DNA from: Sulfuritortus calidifontis | GTDB lineage: Bacteria; Pseudomonadota; Gammaproteobacteria; Burkholderiales; Thiobacillaceae | Direction: 5' to 3' | DNA: 64,000 nucleotides | NCBI RefSeq assembly: GCF_003967275.1 | Contig: NZ_AP018721.1 | Location: forward strand, 1,674,001-1,738,000 | Shown here: piece after piece, positions 1 to 9,463 of the stretch | Position numbering within the stretch: position 1 is the first letter of the stretch | How the letters are laid out: each line of letters begins with the position of its first letter | Notes under the pieces: generated by a model | Databases searched by the model: none | What the model saw: the letters and a program-made list of their open reading frames with translations, nothing else | What the model was told of the DNA's origin: nothing | Program-made: the position numbers and the translations under genes

Positions 1-315
1 GAGGCCGAGCCCTTTCTCGGCGGCACGGTGCCGCCGCCCCTGACCGAGAAGATTTCGCCCCAGCATGTCGCCATGCGCGGCACGCTCCATACGCCCGTCC
101 GCTGCACGGCGCTGCAAGGCACCGTGGGCGCTGCGGCGGGCTGCGGCATCTACCCGCAGCGGCCCAGCCCCTGCCGCGAGCTGGAACCGTGGGCAGCCGA
201 CGGCCGGCCGAGCGACAAGTGCAACCGCGCCCGCGCCGCCCACGGCCTGCCGCCGCTCGACCCCAGGCAGGACAACCCGCAGCGGCCCGATACCCCGCTG
301 CCGCGCGCGGCCTGA
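1..315 (+). CDS. YkgJ-type cysteine-cluster protein, C-terminal part
   Basis: The reading frame is open from base 1, so the N-terminus lies outside the window; 104 residues are visible. The segment with RC, then GCGIYPQRP, then CREL and a late KCNRARAAHGL is the typical second half of YkgJ-family (zinc/iron-chelating) cysteine-cluster proteins. These small soluble proteins are thought to bind a metal through conserved cysteines; their cellular role is unsettled. An internal GTG at 28 could start translation, but the homologous-looking sequence continues upstream, so a partial gene is more likely. It is followed 54 bases later by yaeQ on the same strand. Confidence 0.75.
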   Translation, partial: EAEPFLGGTVPPPLTEKISPQHVAMRGTLHTPVRCTALQGTVGAAAGCGIYPQRPSPCRELEPWAADGRPSDKCNRARAAHGLPPLDPRQDNPQRPDTPLPRAA

Positions 316-369
316 GCCGGGCTATTGCCTGCTACACTCCGGCCTCCCCAACGCGCCGGAACCCGCCTC

Positions 370-912
370 ATGGCCCTGAAAGCCGCCATCTTCAAAGCCG
401 ACCTGAACATCGCAGACATGGACCGGCACTATTACGCCGACCATGCCTTGACCATCGCCCGCCACCCTTCGGAGACCGACGAGCGGATGATGGTGCGCAT
501 CCTGGCCTATGCCCTGTATGCCCAGGAGGGCATGGCCTTGACCCGCGGCCTGTTCGAGGTGGACGAGCCGGACCTGTGGGTGAAGGACCTGACCGGCGCG
601 ATCCGGCTCTGGATCGAGCTGGGCCAGCCGGACGAGGACCGGCTGCGCAAGGCCTGCAACCGCTCGGAGCGGGTGGTGGCGATCTGCTACAGCCACAGCT
701 GCCCGGTGTGGTGGCGGCAGATCGAGAGCAAGCTGAGCCGGCTGGACAACCTGACGGTACTGCAACTGCCGCAAGAGACCGCGCAGGCCCTGGCCAATCT
801 CGCCGAGCGGACCATGTCTTTGCAGTGCATGGTGCAGGACGGCGATGTCTGGCTGAACACCGACGCCGCCAGCGTGCCGGTGAAGCTGACGGTGCTGAAG
901 CAGGCGGCCTAA
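370..912 (+). CDS. yaeQ: YaeQ family protein
   Basis: The 180-residue product matches the whole length of the YaeQ family, small soluble proteins with a PD-(D/E)XK nuclease-like fold and no agreed function. Family-typical stretches are the start MALKAAIFKADLNIADMDRH, the HPSETDERMMVRILAYAL segment and the WVKDLTGAIRLWIELGQPDE segment. The ATG at 370 is chosen because it gives the family N-terminus; upstream in-frame starts add a low-quality extension. The TAA stop (910-912) abuts, and shares a base with, the terminal repeat of the palindromic element that follows. Confidence 0.9.
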   Translation: MALKAAIFKADLNIADMDRHYYADHALTIARHPSETDERMMVRILAYALYAQEGMALTRGLFEVDEPDLWVKDLTGAIRLWIELGQPDEDRLRKACNRSERVVAICYSHSCPVWWRQIESKLSRLDNLTVLQLPQETAQALANLAERTMSLQCMVQDGDVWLNTDAASVPVKLTVLKQAA

Positions 913-1179
913 GAGCCTGTCTCATAAAATCCTGTGGGCGCGATGGCGGCGATTTTGACGCAGGCCGCGAAGCGCAACGCGCGGTTTGGTCGTTCCAAAC
1001 AAGCGGTGCGCGACAAAGGCCTGTGGCAAAATCGCCCCATCCCAAAGGGTTGCCGTCAGAAACGGCGTCTGCCGCGTTGCGGCGCTTGGCAATGGAACGA
1101 CCATTGCCCGCGCACCACGCCTTGCATCCATCCGTTTCTGACGGCAACGCGCTCCACAGGATTTGATGAGACAGGCTCT
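912..1179. repeat. MITE-like palindromic element, copy type A
   Basis: The 268-base stretch begins AGAGCCTGTCTCAT and ends with its inverse, ATGAGACAGGCTCT. The terminal inverted repeats run about 26 bases with one mismatch (912-937 and 1154-1179). Inside, a perfect 17-base inverted repeat pairs 1049-1065 with 1132-1148, and a 10-base pair (GGTCGTTCCA/TGGAACGACC) is nested within it, so the whole element could fold into one long branched hairpin. It has no credible gene. It fills most of the 365-base gap between yaeQ and the cytochrome gene. Its terminal core GAGCCTGTC is shared with the element at 31880-32065. Confidence 0.85.
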
Positions 1180-1277
1180 AAATCTGCCGCTGGCCAGCCG
1201 GGCAATCCGGTGTAGGATGTTTTTATGGCGCGCCCGACACGTGCCATGCCCCAATAACGAAAGCGAAGGAGACGAGG

Positions 1278-1727
1278 ATGAACAAATCGGCATGGTTGTT
1301 TGCCGGCCTGATGGCGGCCGGCCCCGCCCTGGCGGCCGAGGTGGATTACCACACGGATATCCGCCCGATTCTGGAGAAGCATTGCATTGGCTGCCACGGC
1401 CCGAGCTCGCCCAACTACGGCGAGTTCATGGAGCACAAGGATAAGTTCACCAAGGCCAACAAGGGCCCGCGCATGGACGGCTACGAGACTTTGATTTTCT
1501 ACATCGCCTGGCCCGACACCGGGGCCTTGATGCGCCGGCTGGACGATGGCAAGCACACCAAGGACGGCAAGCCCGGCAACATGTACGAGCGTCTGGGCAA
1601 CTCAGACGAGGAGCGCCAGAAGAACCTGGCCCTGATCAAGGCCTGGGTGGGCGAGGATGCCTGGATTCTCAAGCGCAAGGGCGACATCACCAAGGAAGAA
1701 CTGCTCAAGATCAAGGCCAAGTACTGA
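1278..1727 (+). CDS. Periplasmic monohaem cytochrome c-like protein
   Basis: The 149-residue product starts with a cleavable signal peptide (residues 1 to about 20, ending ALAAE) and carries one haem-binding CIGCH motif at residues 36-40. The DYHTDIRPILEKHC context resembles cytochrome domains of the planctomycete or PSCyt type. A methionine further on could be the distal ligand. It probably carries electrons in the periplasm, but the partner is unknown. A purine-rich AAGGAG ribosome site precedes the ATG. It is followed about 110 bases later by a secreted hydrolase on the same strand, with which it may be co-transcribed. Confidence 0.8.
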   Translation: MNKSAWLFAGLMAAGPALAAEVDYHTDIRPILEKHCIGCHGPSSPNYGEFMEHKDKFTKANKGPRMDGYETLIFYIAWPDTGALMRRLDDGKHTKDGKPGNMYERLGNSDEERQKNLALIKAWVGEDAWILKRKGDITKEELLKIKAKY

Positions 1728-1835
1728 GCCGCCCGACCGCGCATGCCGGCCAAGGCGCATCGTGAAACCGATGGGCCTTGGCCGGTTGTGGGCCGGGCAC
1801 TATCATCGGCCCGGCATCATTTGAGGAGACCCTAC

Positions 1836-2759
1836 ATGAAGCGACTGATCGCCTTCTTCTGCGCCGCCCTGCTGGCCGCGCCCGCCTTCGCCGCCCAGAT
1901 TCCCGAGCCCAAGGTGGTCAAGGTGAACGACCGCGTCTATGCCCTGCTCGGCCCCATGGCGCTGCCGAACGCGCACAACCAGGGCTACATGGTGAACAGC
2001 ACCCTGATCGTGGGCGACAAGGGCGCGATCCTGATCGACACCGGCTTCACCGACGAGATCGGCGCCCACCTGGCCAAGGCCATCGCCAAACTCACGCCCA
2101 AGCCGGTGACCCACATTATCAACACCCACCACCACGGCGACCACAGCTTCGGCAACGTGGCCTTTCCCCAGGCCAAGGTGATCAGCTCGGAGATATGCCG
2201 CAAGCTGCTGATCGAGGGCGAGGCCGACTGGCTGGCGCTGATCGAGGGCGCGGTGGGCCGCAAGTTCCCCAACACCCGCGCGGTGCCGGCGACCGAGGTC
2301 TATGCCCGGAACAGCCGCAGCACGGTGACCCTGGACGGCGTGAAGCTGGAGTTCTGGGTGCCCGAGTCGGCCCACACCGCGGGCGACATGCTGATCTGGC
2401 TGCCCGACGACAAGGTGCTGGTCGCCGGCGACGTGCTGGTCAACCAGGTGACGCCCAACTTCCGCGACGCCACGGTGAAGCAGTGGATCGCCACCCTGGA
2501 CGAAGCGGCCAAGGTGCCGGCCAAGACCATCATCCCCGGCCACGGCCCGCTGATGACGCCGAAGGACGCCGCCGCCATGCACAAGCGCATGGCCAAGCTC
2601 TACGCCGGCATCGAGGCAGGCTACAAGGCCGGCCTGACCGACAGCGAGATCCGCAAGAAGCTCGACCTTTCCGAATGGAAGAAGCTGCACCACTTCGAGG
2701 AGCAGATGGGCGGCAACATCAACAAGGCCTATCTGGAGGTGGAGGCCGCCGCCTTCTGA
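1836..2759 (+). CDS. Periplasmic metallo-beta-lactamase-fold hydrolase
   Basis: The predicted 307-residue protein has a signal peptide (MKRLIAFFCAALLAAPAFAA) and an MBL fold. The zinc motif is HHHGDH at residues 98-103, with further ligands in HTAGDMLIW and a late IIPGHGP. This layout matches the SoxH/quinoprotein-relay type of MBL hydrolases in sulfur-oxidising and methylotrophic bacteria; the substrate is not known. The ATG at 1836 is preceded by GAGGAG, and the longer upstream frame lacks a signal peptide. A hairpin terminator follows at 2814. The preceding gene encodes a secreted cytochrome, so both products act in the periplasm. Confidence 0.85.
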   Translation: MKRLIAFFCAALLAAPAFAAQIPEPKVVKVNDRVYALLGPMALPNAHNQGYMVNSTLIVGDKGAILIDTGFTDEIGAHLAKAIAKLTPKPVTHIINTHHHGDHSFGNVAFPQAKVISSEICRKLLIEGEADWLALIEGAVGRKFPNTRAVPATEVYARNSRSTVTLDGVKLEFWVPESAHTAGDMLIWLPDDKVLVAGDVLVNQVTPNFRDATVKQWIATLDEAAKVPAKTIIPGHGPLMTPKDAAAMHKRMAKLYAGIEAGYKAGLTDSEIRKKLDLSEWKKLHHFEEQMGGNINKAYLEVEAAAF

Positions 2760-2813
2760 ACCTTGGGGTGACTCCGTAGAAACCCGAGGGTTGGATTAGG
2801 GGTTCCTGCTAAT

Positions 2814-2836
2814 AGTCCCGGCTTCTGGCCGGGACT
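2814..2836 (+). terminator. Intrinsic terminator after the MBL hydrolase gene
   Basis: A perfect 9-base stem, AGTCCCGGC and GCCGGGACT, closes a TTCTG loop and is followed by a T-rich stretch (TTATATTTT). It lies 55 bases after the hydrolase stop and separates it from the histidine kinase. Confidence 0.8.
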
Positions 2837-2876
2837 TATATTTTGGGCAAAAGAAAATCGACCCCGCCCAAGGCAC

Positions 2877-5498
2877 GTGCCCCTGCCCTCATTCCTCCGT
2901 CTCAATCCCTATCTCTCGCTGCTGATCGCCGCCGTGGTCGGCGTCGCGGCCTCGCTCGCCGGCTGGTACCAGGTGGACCAGGCCAATCGCCAGCGCGCCG
3001 AGCAGCTGTTCCTGCATCTGGCCGAGCTGCGCGCCGCCGACCTGCAGTCGGCGCTGGACCAGCATATCGAGGTGCTGCAGGCCTTGGAGGGGCTCTATCA
3101 GTCGTCGGAGCAGGTCGATCGCTGGGAATTCCGCAAGTTCGCCACGCCCTTCCTCCAGCGCCACCCCGACGTCGCCGCCATGCAGTGGCTGCCGCGGGTG
3201 ACCGAGGCCGAGCGGGCCGGCTTCGAGGCCCGGGCCCGGGCCCAAGGCCAGCCCGGTTTCCAGATTCGGGAGCTGGGCGCGGGCGGTTCCCGGCCGGCCG
3301 GCCACCGCGCGGAGTACTTCCCCATCTTCTATGGCGCATCGCTCCAGATCGACACCCCATTCGGCCTGGATGCCGCCTCGCGCCCTTCGAACAAGGCGGC
3401 CATGGACCTGGCGGTCGACACCGGCGGCATCGGCACCTCGGCCCCCTTCACCCTGGTGCAGGAGCATGACCGGCAAACCCGGGCCGCGGTGCTCTACTAC
3501 CCGATCTACCGCCACGGCATGCCGCTGGCCAGCGTGGAGCAGCGGCGCCAGGCGCTGGCCGGCTATATCAATCTGATCCTGCGCGGCCCCAACCTGGTGG
3601 CGGCGATCCTGCCCAAGAACGAACAGGGCCAGTTTCAATACACCCTGTACGACGCGACCGGCGGCGAACGGGCACTGATCTATCAGAGTGGCCCGGCGAC
3701 CAAGGCCGAGTTGCGGCACATCCAGGAAATCCAAACCTCGGGCCGGCGTTGGGTGTATGAAATCAGCGCGCTACCCGGCTTCTTCGAAGTGCATGGCAAC
3801 CAGGGCGCGGCCCGGATCGTGCTCGTCTCCGGCTTGAGCTTCACCGCCCTGCTCTGCCTGTTCCTGCTGATCGCCCAGCGCAACGCCCGGCGCATGGCCG
3901 AGCTGGCCGAGGCGGCCGAGGTGGCGGCCCGGGCCAAGTCGGCCTTCCTGGCCAACACCTCGCACGAGATCCGCACGCCGATGAACGCCATCATCGGCAT
4001 GACCGAGCTGGCCTTGGACAGCAAGCTCGACCCCGAGCCGCGCGAGTTCGTCGAGACCGCGCACAACGCGGCGGTGTCGCTCTTGCGCATCCTCAACGAC
4101 ATCCTCGACTTCTCCGGGATCGAGGCCGGCAAACTGCAACTGGAGCGTGCGCCTTTCGACCTGGGTGACCTGCTGAACCGGCTGCGCGACGCCTTCGCCG
4201 GCCCGGCCGCGGACAAGGGGCTGGCGCTGGCGTTCGAGACCCAGCCGGCGCTGCCATCGGTGCTGCTGGGCGACAGCCGCCGGCTGCATCAGGTGCTGAG
4301 CAACCTGCTGGGCAACGCCATCAAATTCACCCACCAGGGCGAGGTGTGCCTGCGTGTGCATGCCCGCGGCGGTCTCAAGCGCAGCGATCTGCGCCTGTGC
4401 TTCGAGGTGGCGGACACCGGCATCGGCATGACACCGGAACAGGCCGGCCAGTTGTTCCAGCCCTTCTCCCAAGCCGACAGCTCGATGACCCGCAGTTTCG
4501 GCGGCACCGGCCTAGGCCTGGCGCTCAGCCGGCAGCTGGTCGGACTGATGGGCGGCGAGATCGAGGTGGAGAGCCGGGCCGGCCAGGGCAGCACCTTCCG
4601 CGTGATCGTGCCGCTGCACCGAACCGGCGAGGTCGCGCAGATGCCGAACGCCGCGGCCCTGGGCCTGCGGCCGGAACTGGCCGGCATGCGGGTGCTGGTG
4701 GTGGAAGACAACCGGATCAACCAGCAGATCGTGGTCGAGATGCTGAGGCGCGCCGGCGTCCAGACGCTGACCGCCAACAGCGGCGAGTTCGCCCTGGTGC
4801 GACTGGATAACGAGCCGGCCGGCTTCGACCTGGTGCTGATGGACATCCAGATGCCGGGCATGGACGGCCTGACGGCGACCCGGCGCATCCGCCAGGATGC
4901 CCGGTTCAAGACGCTGCCGATTCTCGCGCTGACCGCCCACGCCCTGGCCGAAGACCGCCGGCGCTGCGAAGAGGCTGGCATGCAGGACCACCTGACCAAG
5001 CCGATCGACAGCGAGGAACTCTACGCGGCGCTGGCCCGCTGGCGCGGCCGGTTTCAGCGGCCGGCGGCCAACGGCACGGTGCCGGTGCATGCCCTGGCCA
5101 GACCGGCGACGGCGGCGACCCGCATCGACCACCTGATCGAGGCCGGCCTGAGCCATGCCCATGACGCCCTGCTCGCCATGGGCGGCGACCTGGAGCTCTA
5201 TCACGAGATCATCCGGATGTTCGTCGACAGCCAGGGCGAGAGCATCGAACAGATTCAGGACGCCCTGGCCTTGTGCCGGATGGAGGACGCCCAGCGTCAC
5301 GTCCACACCCTCAAGGGCCTGGCCGCCAGCATCGGCGCCGAGCGCCTGCGCCTGGCGAGCCTGAACCTGGAACGCACCCTGAAGACGGAAAAGCCGATCG
5401 AGGAAACCGCGGCGCTGCTCGGCGTGGTGGCGCAGGAACTGGAAGCGCTGCTGGCCGGCCTGCGCGGCCTCGGCGCCAGAACGGCCATCGCGGCCTGA
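2877..5498 (+). CDS. CHASE-domain hybrid sensor histidine kinase (HisKA-HATPase-REC-HPt)
   Basis: This 873-residue protein contains a full phosphorelay. It has an N-terminal membrane segment (about 10-28), a CHASE-type extracellular sensor (about 75-290), a second membrane segment (about 310-330), HisKA with the phospho-accepting histidine in SHEIRTP (His363), and HATPase_c with N-box [14 protein letters not shown] and [10 protein letters not shown] receiver follows with phospho-accepting Asp656 in [11 protein letters not shown], then a C-terminal HPt with HTLKG (His810). CHASE sensors bind small ligands such as cytokinin-like adenines or peptides; the ligand here is unknown. No separate output regulator is adjacent, so the HPt presumably passes phosphate to an unlinked partner. 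The GTG start at 2877 is used because it gives the N-terminal membrane segment. Confidence 0.9.
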   Translation: MPLPSFLRLNPYLSLLIAAVVGVAASLAGWYQVDQANRQRAEQLFLHLAELRAADLQSALDQHIEVLQALEGLYQSSEQVDRWEFRKFATPFLQRHPDVAAMQWLPRVTEAERAGFEARARAQGQPGFQIRELGAGGSRPAGHRAEYFPIFYGASLQIDTPFGLDAASRPSNKAAMDLAVDTGGIGTSAPFTLVQEHDRQTRAAVLYYPIYRHGMPLASVEQRRQALAGYINLILRGPNLVAAILPKNEQGQFQYTLYDATGGERALIYQSGPATKAELRHIQEIQTSGRRWVYEISALPGFFEVHGNQGAARIVLVSGLSFTALLCLFLLIAQRNARRMAELAEAAEVAARAKSAFLANTSHEIRTPMNAIIGMTELALDSKLDPEPREFVETAHNAAVSLLRILNDILDFSGIEAGKLQLERAPFDLGDLLNRLRDAFAGPAADKGLALAFETQPALPSVLLGDSRRLHQVLSNLLGNAIKFTHQGEVCLRVHARGGLKRSDLRLCFEVADTGIGMTPEQAGQLFQPFSQADSSMTRSFGGTGLGLALSRQLVGLMGGEIEVESRAGQGSTFRVIVPLHRTGEVAQMPNAAALGLRPELAGMRVLVVEDNRINQQIVVEMLRRAGVQTLTANSGEFALVRLDNEPAGFDLVLMDIQMPGMDGLTATRRIRQDARFKTLPILALTAHALAEDRRRCEEAGMQDHLTKPIDSEELYAALARWRGRFQRPAANGTVPVHALARPATAATRIDHLIEAGLSHAHDALLAMGGDLELYHEIIRMFVDSQGESIEQIQDALALCRMEDAQRHVHTLKGLAASIGAERLRLASLNLERTLKTEKPIEETAALLGVVAQELEALLAGLRGLGARTAIAA

Positions 5499-5507
5499 GG
5501 CGCCGCC

Positions 5508-7151
5508 TCAGATGAATTCGATCTCGTCGTCTTTCAGCAGGTAGATGCCGGCGTTGCGCTCGACATCCACCTGCTTGATCTTGCCGCCAATCTCGATCTG
5601 CACGTTGGTGAACACGGTGTGCTCGATCTCGACCTTGGCATCCTCGGCCAGGCTGAGTTCGGTGGTCGCGTCTTCCTTCTCGGCCAGCAGCGCGGCCATG
5701 TCCTTGTTCAGCTGCGCCCGGGTGTTCTCGGCCTTCTTCTTCAGCTCAGGGCTGCCCCGGCCGGGGTTCTCGGCCATGAAGGTGAGGATGCGGCCGACGT
5801 CTTCCAGCTCCTTGGCCTTTTGCGCGATCTCCTTGTTCAGCCGGCTGAGCCGGTCGCTGAGAAAGGGATTGTTGCCGACCATGATGCGGGTCTTGACCCC
5901 GGCGGCCGAGCCGATGGTGCCAGCATGGACCAGCACGGTGGCGCGCACCGAGCCGCCGATGATGCTGCCCTGGCCGCTGCCGGGCTGGCCGACGATGATC
6001 TGGTTGGGCGCGGCCAGCTCGCTGTGGCGCACCAGCTTTTCGATCATGATGCTGTCGCCGGCCTCGATGCTGGCGTTCTCGGCGAACAGGGCCGAACAGG
6101 AGCCGCCGGCGCGCACCCGGGCGTTGAGCTGCTTGCCGGCCTCCTTGGCTGCCTCGCCGGTCACGGCATGGCCGATGATGCCGCCCTTGACCACGATGTC
6201 GCCGCCGGCCTCGAGCGTGGCGGCCTCGACCGTGCCGCCGACGTGGATGTCGCCGGTGGCGTAGAGGCTGAGCCCCGGCTGGACGTCGCCGCTGATGGTG
6301 ATGCTGCCCTCGAAATTGACGTTGCCGGTGGAGAGGTCGGCGGTCTTCAGGGTGAGGGTGGGCTCAACGATCATGCCGTCGGTCGCCAGCACCGGCTGGC
6401 CGGAGATGGCCGCCACCAGGTAGTTGGCGTCGCTCGGGTCGAGCTGGGTGCCGCTCAGTTGCGAGGCGAAATGCACGTCCTTGCCCGGCTTGGCCGGCAG
6501 GGCCTGGCCGTAGACATCGACGCCCGGTTCGCCGGCGGTGGGCGGGATGCGCTGCATGATGCGCTCGCCCTGGCGCACGTTGATGATGGTGCCCAGCTCG
6601 CGGTAGTCGGCGACGCCGTGGGAATCGAAATGCGGCCGGCGCTCCTTGCTCAACTCGACCAGCGGCCGTAGCTTGCCGTCCTCGCCGTCGACCGCGCGCC
6701 TGCCCTGGGCGACCACGACCTTCTCGGCCACGCCGTCGGCCAGGGCGCGGTCGATGGCTTCCTGCAGGATGCCCTGCTTGACCTTCTTCTCGGCCAGCGC
6801 CTGCATGATCCGGTCGCGGCTGAGCGGGGTGCCGCCGAAGGCCCTGGTGGCGGTGAGCCAGGCGGTCATCCGGTCGGCGGCGACGTCGATCTGGATCTCG
6901 GCATCGCGGATCTCGCCGACCTCGACCGTGAACGGCGCCTTGGCCGTGGCGCTCTGGCTGACCAGCTGGCGGATCGCCGCATCGAACAGGTAGGCCTTGG
7001 CGAAGCCCTGGCTGGCGATCGCCTCGTCGAGCGCGTTCTTGTCCAGGCAGCGGCCGTCCTCGGCCGGTGTGCAGGTGGCCAGCAGCTTGCGGCCGTCCTC
7101 GCTCAGGGCCATGGTCAGGCCGGGCGCCTGTGACGTTTGCGGTGCGTTCAA
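5508..7151 (-). CDS. FapA family (DUF342) protein
   Basis: The 547-residue protein has the FapA/DUF342 layout. A variable N-terminal region is followed by a long glycine-rich right-handed beta-helix (around residues 220-420, with repeats such as SGDVQPGLSLYATGDIHVGG and GGDIVVKGGIIGHAV). A coiled coil comes next (about 425-500, rich in KEIAQKAKELEDV-type heptads), then a short C-terminal beta segment. FapA proteins are annotated as flagellar-assembly or cytoskeleton-like scaffolds, but their role is poorly defined. The TTG at 7151 is chosen because AAGGGG lies about 9 bases upstream; a later ATG would also be possible. A second, longer DUF342 gene lies at 19694. It faces the histidine kinase tail to tail. 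Confidence 0.85.
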   Translation of the reverse strand: MNAPQTSQAPGLTMALSEDGRKLLATCTPAEDGRCLDKNALDEAIASQGFAKAYLFDAAIRQLVSQSATAKAPFTVEVGEIRDAEIQIDVAADRMTAWLTATRAFGGTPLSRDRIMQALAEKKVKQGILQEAIDRALADGVAEKVVVAQGRRAVDGEDGKLRPLVELSKERRPHFDSHGVADYRELGTIINVRQGERIMQRIPPTAGEPGVDVYGQALPAKPGKDVHFASQLSGTQLDPSDANYLVAAISGQPVLATDGMIVEPTLTLKTADLSTGNVNFEGSITISGDVQPGLSLYATGDIHVGGTVEAATLEAGGDIVVKGGIIGHAVTGEAAKEAGKQLNARVRAGGSCSALFAENASIEAGDSIMIEKLVRHSELAAPNQIIVGQPGSGQGSIIGGSVRATVLVHAGTIGSAAGVKTRIMVGNNPFLSDRLSRLNKEIAQKAKELEDVGRILTFMAENPGRGSPELKKKAENTRAQLNKDMAALLAEKEDATTELSLAEDAKVEIEHTVFTNVQIEIGGKIKQVDVERNAGIYLLKDDEIEFI

Positions 7152-7307
7152 GTCGATCCCCTTGGGTCGCAGCGGGCTTCGCTTGAAGCCGCCGCCGAAA
7201 TGCCTATCTTACCGGCAGGCCACACCGCACACGATAGCGGCCGGCAACGGCTAAGACCCGGCATGCATCCATGTCCGATCCCGCCAACACATCGCGCCCG
7301 CGCCGGC

Positions 7308-7763
7308 CTACTGGCCGCGCACGGTGGCCATGATCTTGGCCAGGTCGGCCTCCCAACGCTCGAAGATGGGCTTGAGTGCGGGGTCGGGGAAGAGTTCGCC
7401 CAGCGTGCGGGGATGCGCGGCCAGCACGATGGCATTGTTGCCTTCGGCGAAGATGGTGATGTTGAGCGGCAGAAAGGGGATCAGCTCGGGGTGGCTGGCC
7501 GCGAGGGCACGGATTTCCTCGTACTTGCCGAAGAACACCACCCGGTACATGTCGCTGGCGTAGTCGCGTTTTTCCAGATTCTCGTTCACCTGCTGCAGCC
7601 GGGTGATGGTGTAGCCTTGATCGTGGATGGCGTTTTGCAGGACGGTCATCGCCTCGGGGAACATCAGGGGCGAGCGGGCCATCATCAGGCCACCCGCCGC
7701 CGCCGGCGCGACCAGCGCCCATGCCAGCAGCAGCCCGGCTGCCAGTCGCTGGATGCGGTTCAT
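7308..7763 (-). CDS. Secreted stand-alone DUF302 protein
   Basis: The 151-residue protein has a signal peptide (residues 1 to about 24, ending AAAGG) followed by a single DUF302 domain. The domain shows the typical SPLMFPEAMTVLQNAIHDQGY start and the later core LPLNITIFAEGNNAIVLAAHPRTL. DUF302 is a small alpha/beta domain of unknown function found in sulfur-metabolising and archaeal proteins. Its ATG overlaps the TGA of the upstream cytochrome gene (ATGA), so translation is coupled. The upstream gene ends in its own DUF302 domain, so the pair delivers two such domains to the periplasm, possibly as a heteromer. Confidence 0.8.
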   Translation of the reverse strand: MNRIQRLAAGLLLAWALVAPAAAGGLMMARSPLMFPEAMTVLQNAIHDQGYTITRLQQVNENLEKRDYASDMYRVVFFGKYEEIRALAASHPELIPFLPLNITIFAEGNNAIVLAAHPRTLGELFPDPALKPIFERWEADLAKIMATVRGQ

Positions 7764-8806
7764 AGCGTGGCCTCCTCGATGATGGCGGCATAGCTGCCGC
7801 TCAAGCGTTCGCACAGCGCATCCAACTCGGCGTTGTTGAACAGCCGGCTCAGCACCTTGGGATTGATCGACATCACCTTGACCTTGCCCTGGTGCTCGAC
7901 GATCGAGATGCGGCAAGGCAGGAACATGCCGATGCGGGGATCGATGGCCAGCGCCTGGTTGAGGAAGCTGATATTGCAGAAGTAGACGATGACCTGGCGC
8001 GGGTCGGCCTTGTCCGGGCTGGTCAGGCCGTATTCGAGCGGCTGCACCCGGCCGTGGAAGAAGTTGTTGTTGTTGACCGCCTGCTTGACGTTTTCCACCG
8101 TGGTCTTGAGATCGTAGGCCGAGTCGCGGACGATGATCGGCGGTTCGCCGGCCGGCATGGGCTTGTCCGAAACCAGCGGTGTCTTCTCGAAGTTGCGGAC
8201 GAAATGGACGAGGTCATCGATGTCCTTTTCCGAAAGCCCCTTCTTGAGATAGGACTCCATGGGCGTGCCCTCGTGGCCCGCCATCAGGGTGAGCTTGATC
8301 ATGGCATCCGGCGCCGAGGCGAGGAAACCGCTGTTGTTCAGGGCCGGAGCCATGATCGGCAGGTCGCGCGGGCGCGAGAAGGTCACCCCCGTGCCCTTGC
8401 CGCCTTCGCCGTTGGCGCCATGGCAGGCCGCGCATTCGCGGGCGTAGAGCGCGGCACCGTGTTCCGGCCGGCCCTTGACCGGCCGTTTGGAGAAGATCAG
8501 CGGCTTGGCCCGGTTCCAACTGCGCACGTGGCGCACCAGGGCCTCGACCTCGGCCTTCTTGAGAAAGCGATAGGACGGCATCACCCGGCCTGGCCGCCCA
8601 TGCAAGATGGTCTGCCGGATGTAGTCGTCGTCGATGGTGGCCTGGAACGAAAGCAGGGCCAGCGGCACGCCGATGCCGCCGGTGCCTTGCCCGCCATGAC
8701 AGGCGGCGCAGTGCTCGGCATAAAGCTTGGCGCCGTCGGCTGCCGCGCCAACCTGGCCGGCAGCCAGGAGGGAGGCGAGAAACAGGGCTGCCCCGAGCTG
8801 TCGCAT
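7760..8806 (-). CDS. Dihaem cytochrome c fused to a DUF302 domain
   Basis: The 348-residue protein carries a signal peptide (1 to about 23) and two cytochrome c domains, with CAACH at residues 33-37 and 125-129. Methionines in VMPSY and in the MAPALNN/GTPMESY region are possible axial ligands. The C-terminal third (about 215-340) has DUF302 features: the YDLKTTVENVKQAVNNNNFF start and the RIGMFLPCRISIVEHQGKV core. The ATG at 8806 is chosen because it begins the signal peptide and has GGAAA upstream; an ATG at 8839 adds 11 residues without a ribosome site. It is the first gene of a two-gene unit with the free DUF302 gene. Confidence 0.85.
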   Translation of the reverse strand: MRQLGAALFLASLLAAGQVGAAADGAKLYAEHCAACHGGQGTGGIGVPLALLSFQATIDDDYIRQTILHGRPGRVMPSYRFLKKAEVEALVRHVRSWNRAKPLIFSKRPVKGRPEHGAALYARECAACHGANGEGGKGTGVTFSRPRDLPIMAPALNNSGFLASAPDAMIKLTLMAGHEGTPMESYLKKGLSEKDIDDLVHFVRNFEKTPLVSDKPMPAGEPPIIVRDSAYDLKTTVENVKQAVNNNNFFHGRVQPLEYGLTSPDKADPRQVIVYFCNISFLNQALAIDPRIGMFLPCRISIVEHQGKVKVMSINPKVLSRLFNNAELDALCERLSGSYAAIIEEATL

Positions 8807-8935
8807 GATGTGGATTTCCGCTGACTGTCGAGCTGTCATGATATGTCAAATCGCGCGCCGCCGACTTCCCCACCCGGCGCAGGGTTTTCGCCCGGCGCCG
8901 TTGCGGGGCCTGGCGATTCTCAATAGCATCGCCCC

Positions 8936-9463
8936 ATGCGTTTCCTGATCCTGCTTCTGCTCTGGCTGCCCGCAGCCGCCCAGGCGGCCGATGCCCGCAT
9001 CGACCGGGATGGCCTGGTGCTGCACGTCGGCCTGCGCGATGCCGAGGGCGTGACCGCCTTCTATGCCGCGCGCGGGTTTCCGCCGGCGATGCTGGCGGTG
9101 ATCGGCCGGACCTGCTTCGTCGGCGTCGGCATTCGCAACGAGCGGCGCGACACCCTGTGGCTGGAACTGGCCGAGTGGCGCTTCACCGATGCCGAGGGCC
9201 GCGAGGTGAGGCGCATCACCCGGCCGGAGTGGGATGCCCGCTGGGCGGCGATGAACGCCCCGCTGGCCGCGCGCGCCACCTTCGACTGGACCCAGTTGCC
9301 GGAGGCCCGCGACCTGCAGCCGGGCGAACCGGTGGGCGGCAACGTGGCCGTGCTGCCGCCGGCCGGCGAGTTCCGCCTCGATGCCCGCTTTCGCACCGGC
9401 GGCGGCGAAGCGATCGCGGTGACGGTGCCGGGCCTGCGCTGTCCGGCCGAGGCCCGGCCATGA
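8936..9463 (+). CDS. Secreted protein of unknown function
   Basis: I do not recognise this 175-residue product. It has a clear signal peptide (MRFLILLLLWLPAAAQA) and a mature part that looks beta-rich, like a small periplasmic immunoglobulin-like or DUF-type domain. Two cysteines, in GRTCFVG and GLRCPAE, could form a disulfide. Its TGA overlaps the ATG of the following TlpA-like thioredoxin gene, so the two are translationally coupled and the thioredoxin may act on it. It is divergent from the cytochrome-DUF302 operon. Confidence 0.75.
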   Translation: MRFLILLLLWLPAAAQAADARIDRDGLVLHVGLRDAEGVTAFYAARGFPPAMLAVIGRTCFVGVGIRNERRDTLWLELAEWRFTDAEGREVRRITRPEWDARWAAMNAPLAARATFDWTQLPEARDLQPGEPVGGNVAVLPPAGEFRLDARFRTGGGEAIAVTVPGLRCPAEARP

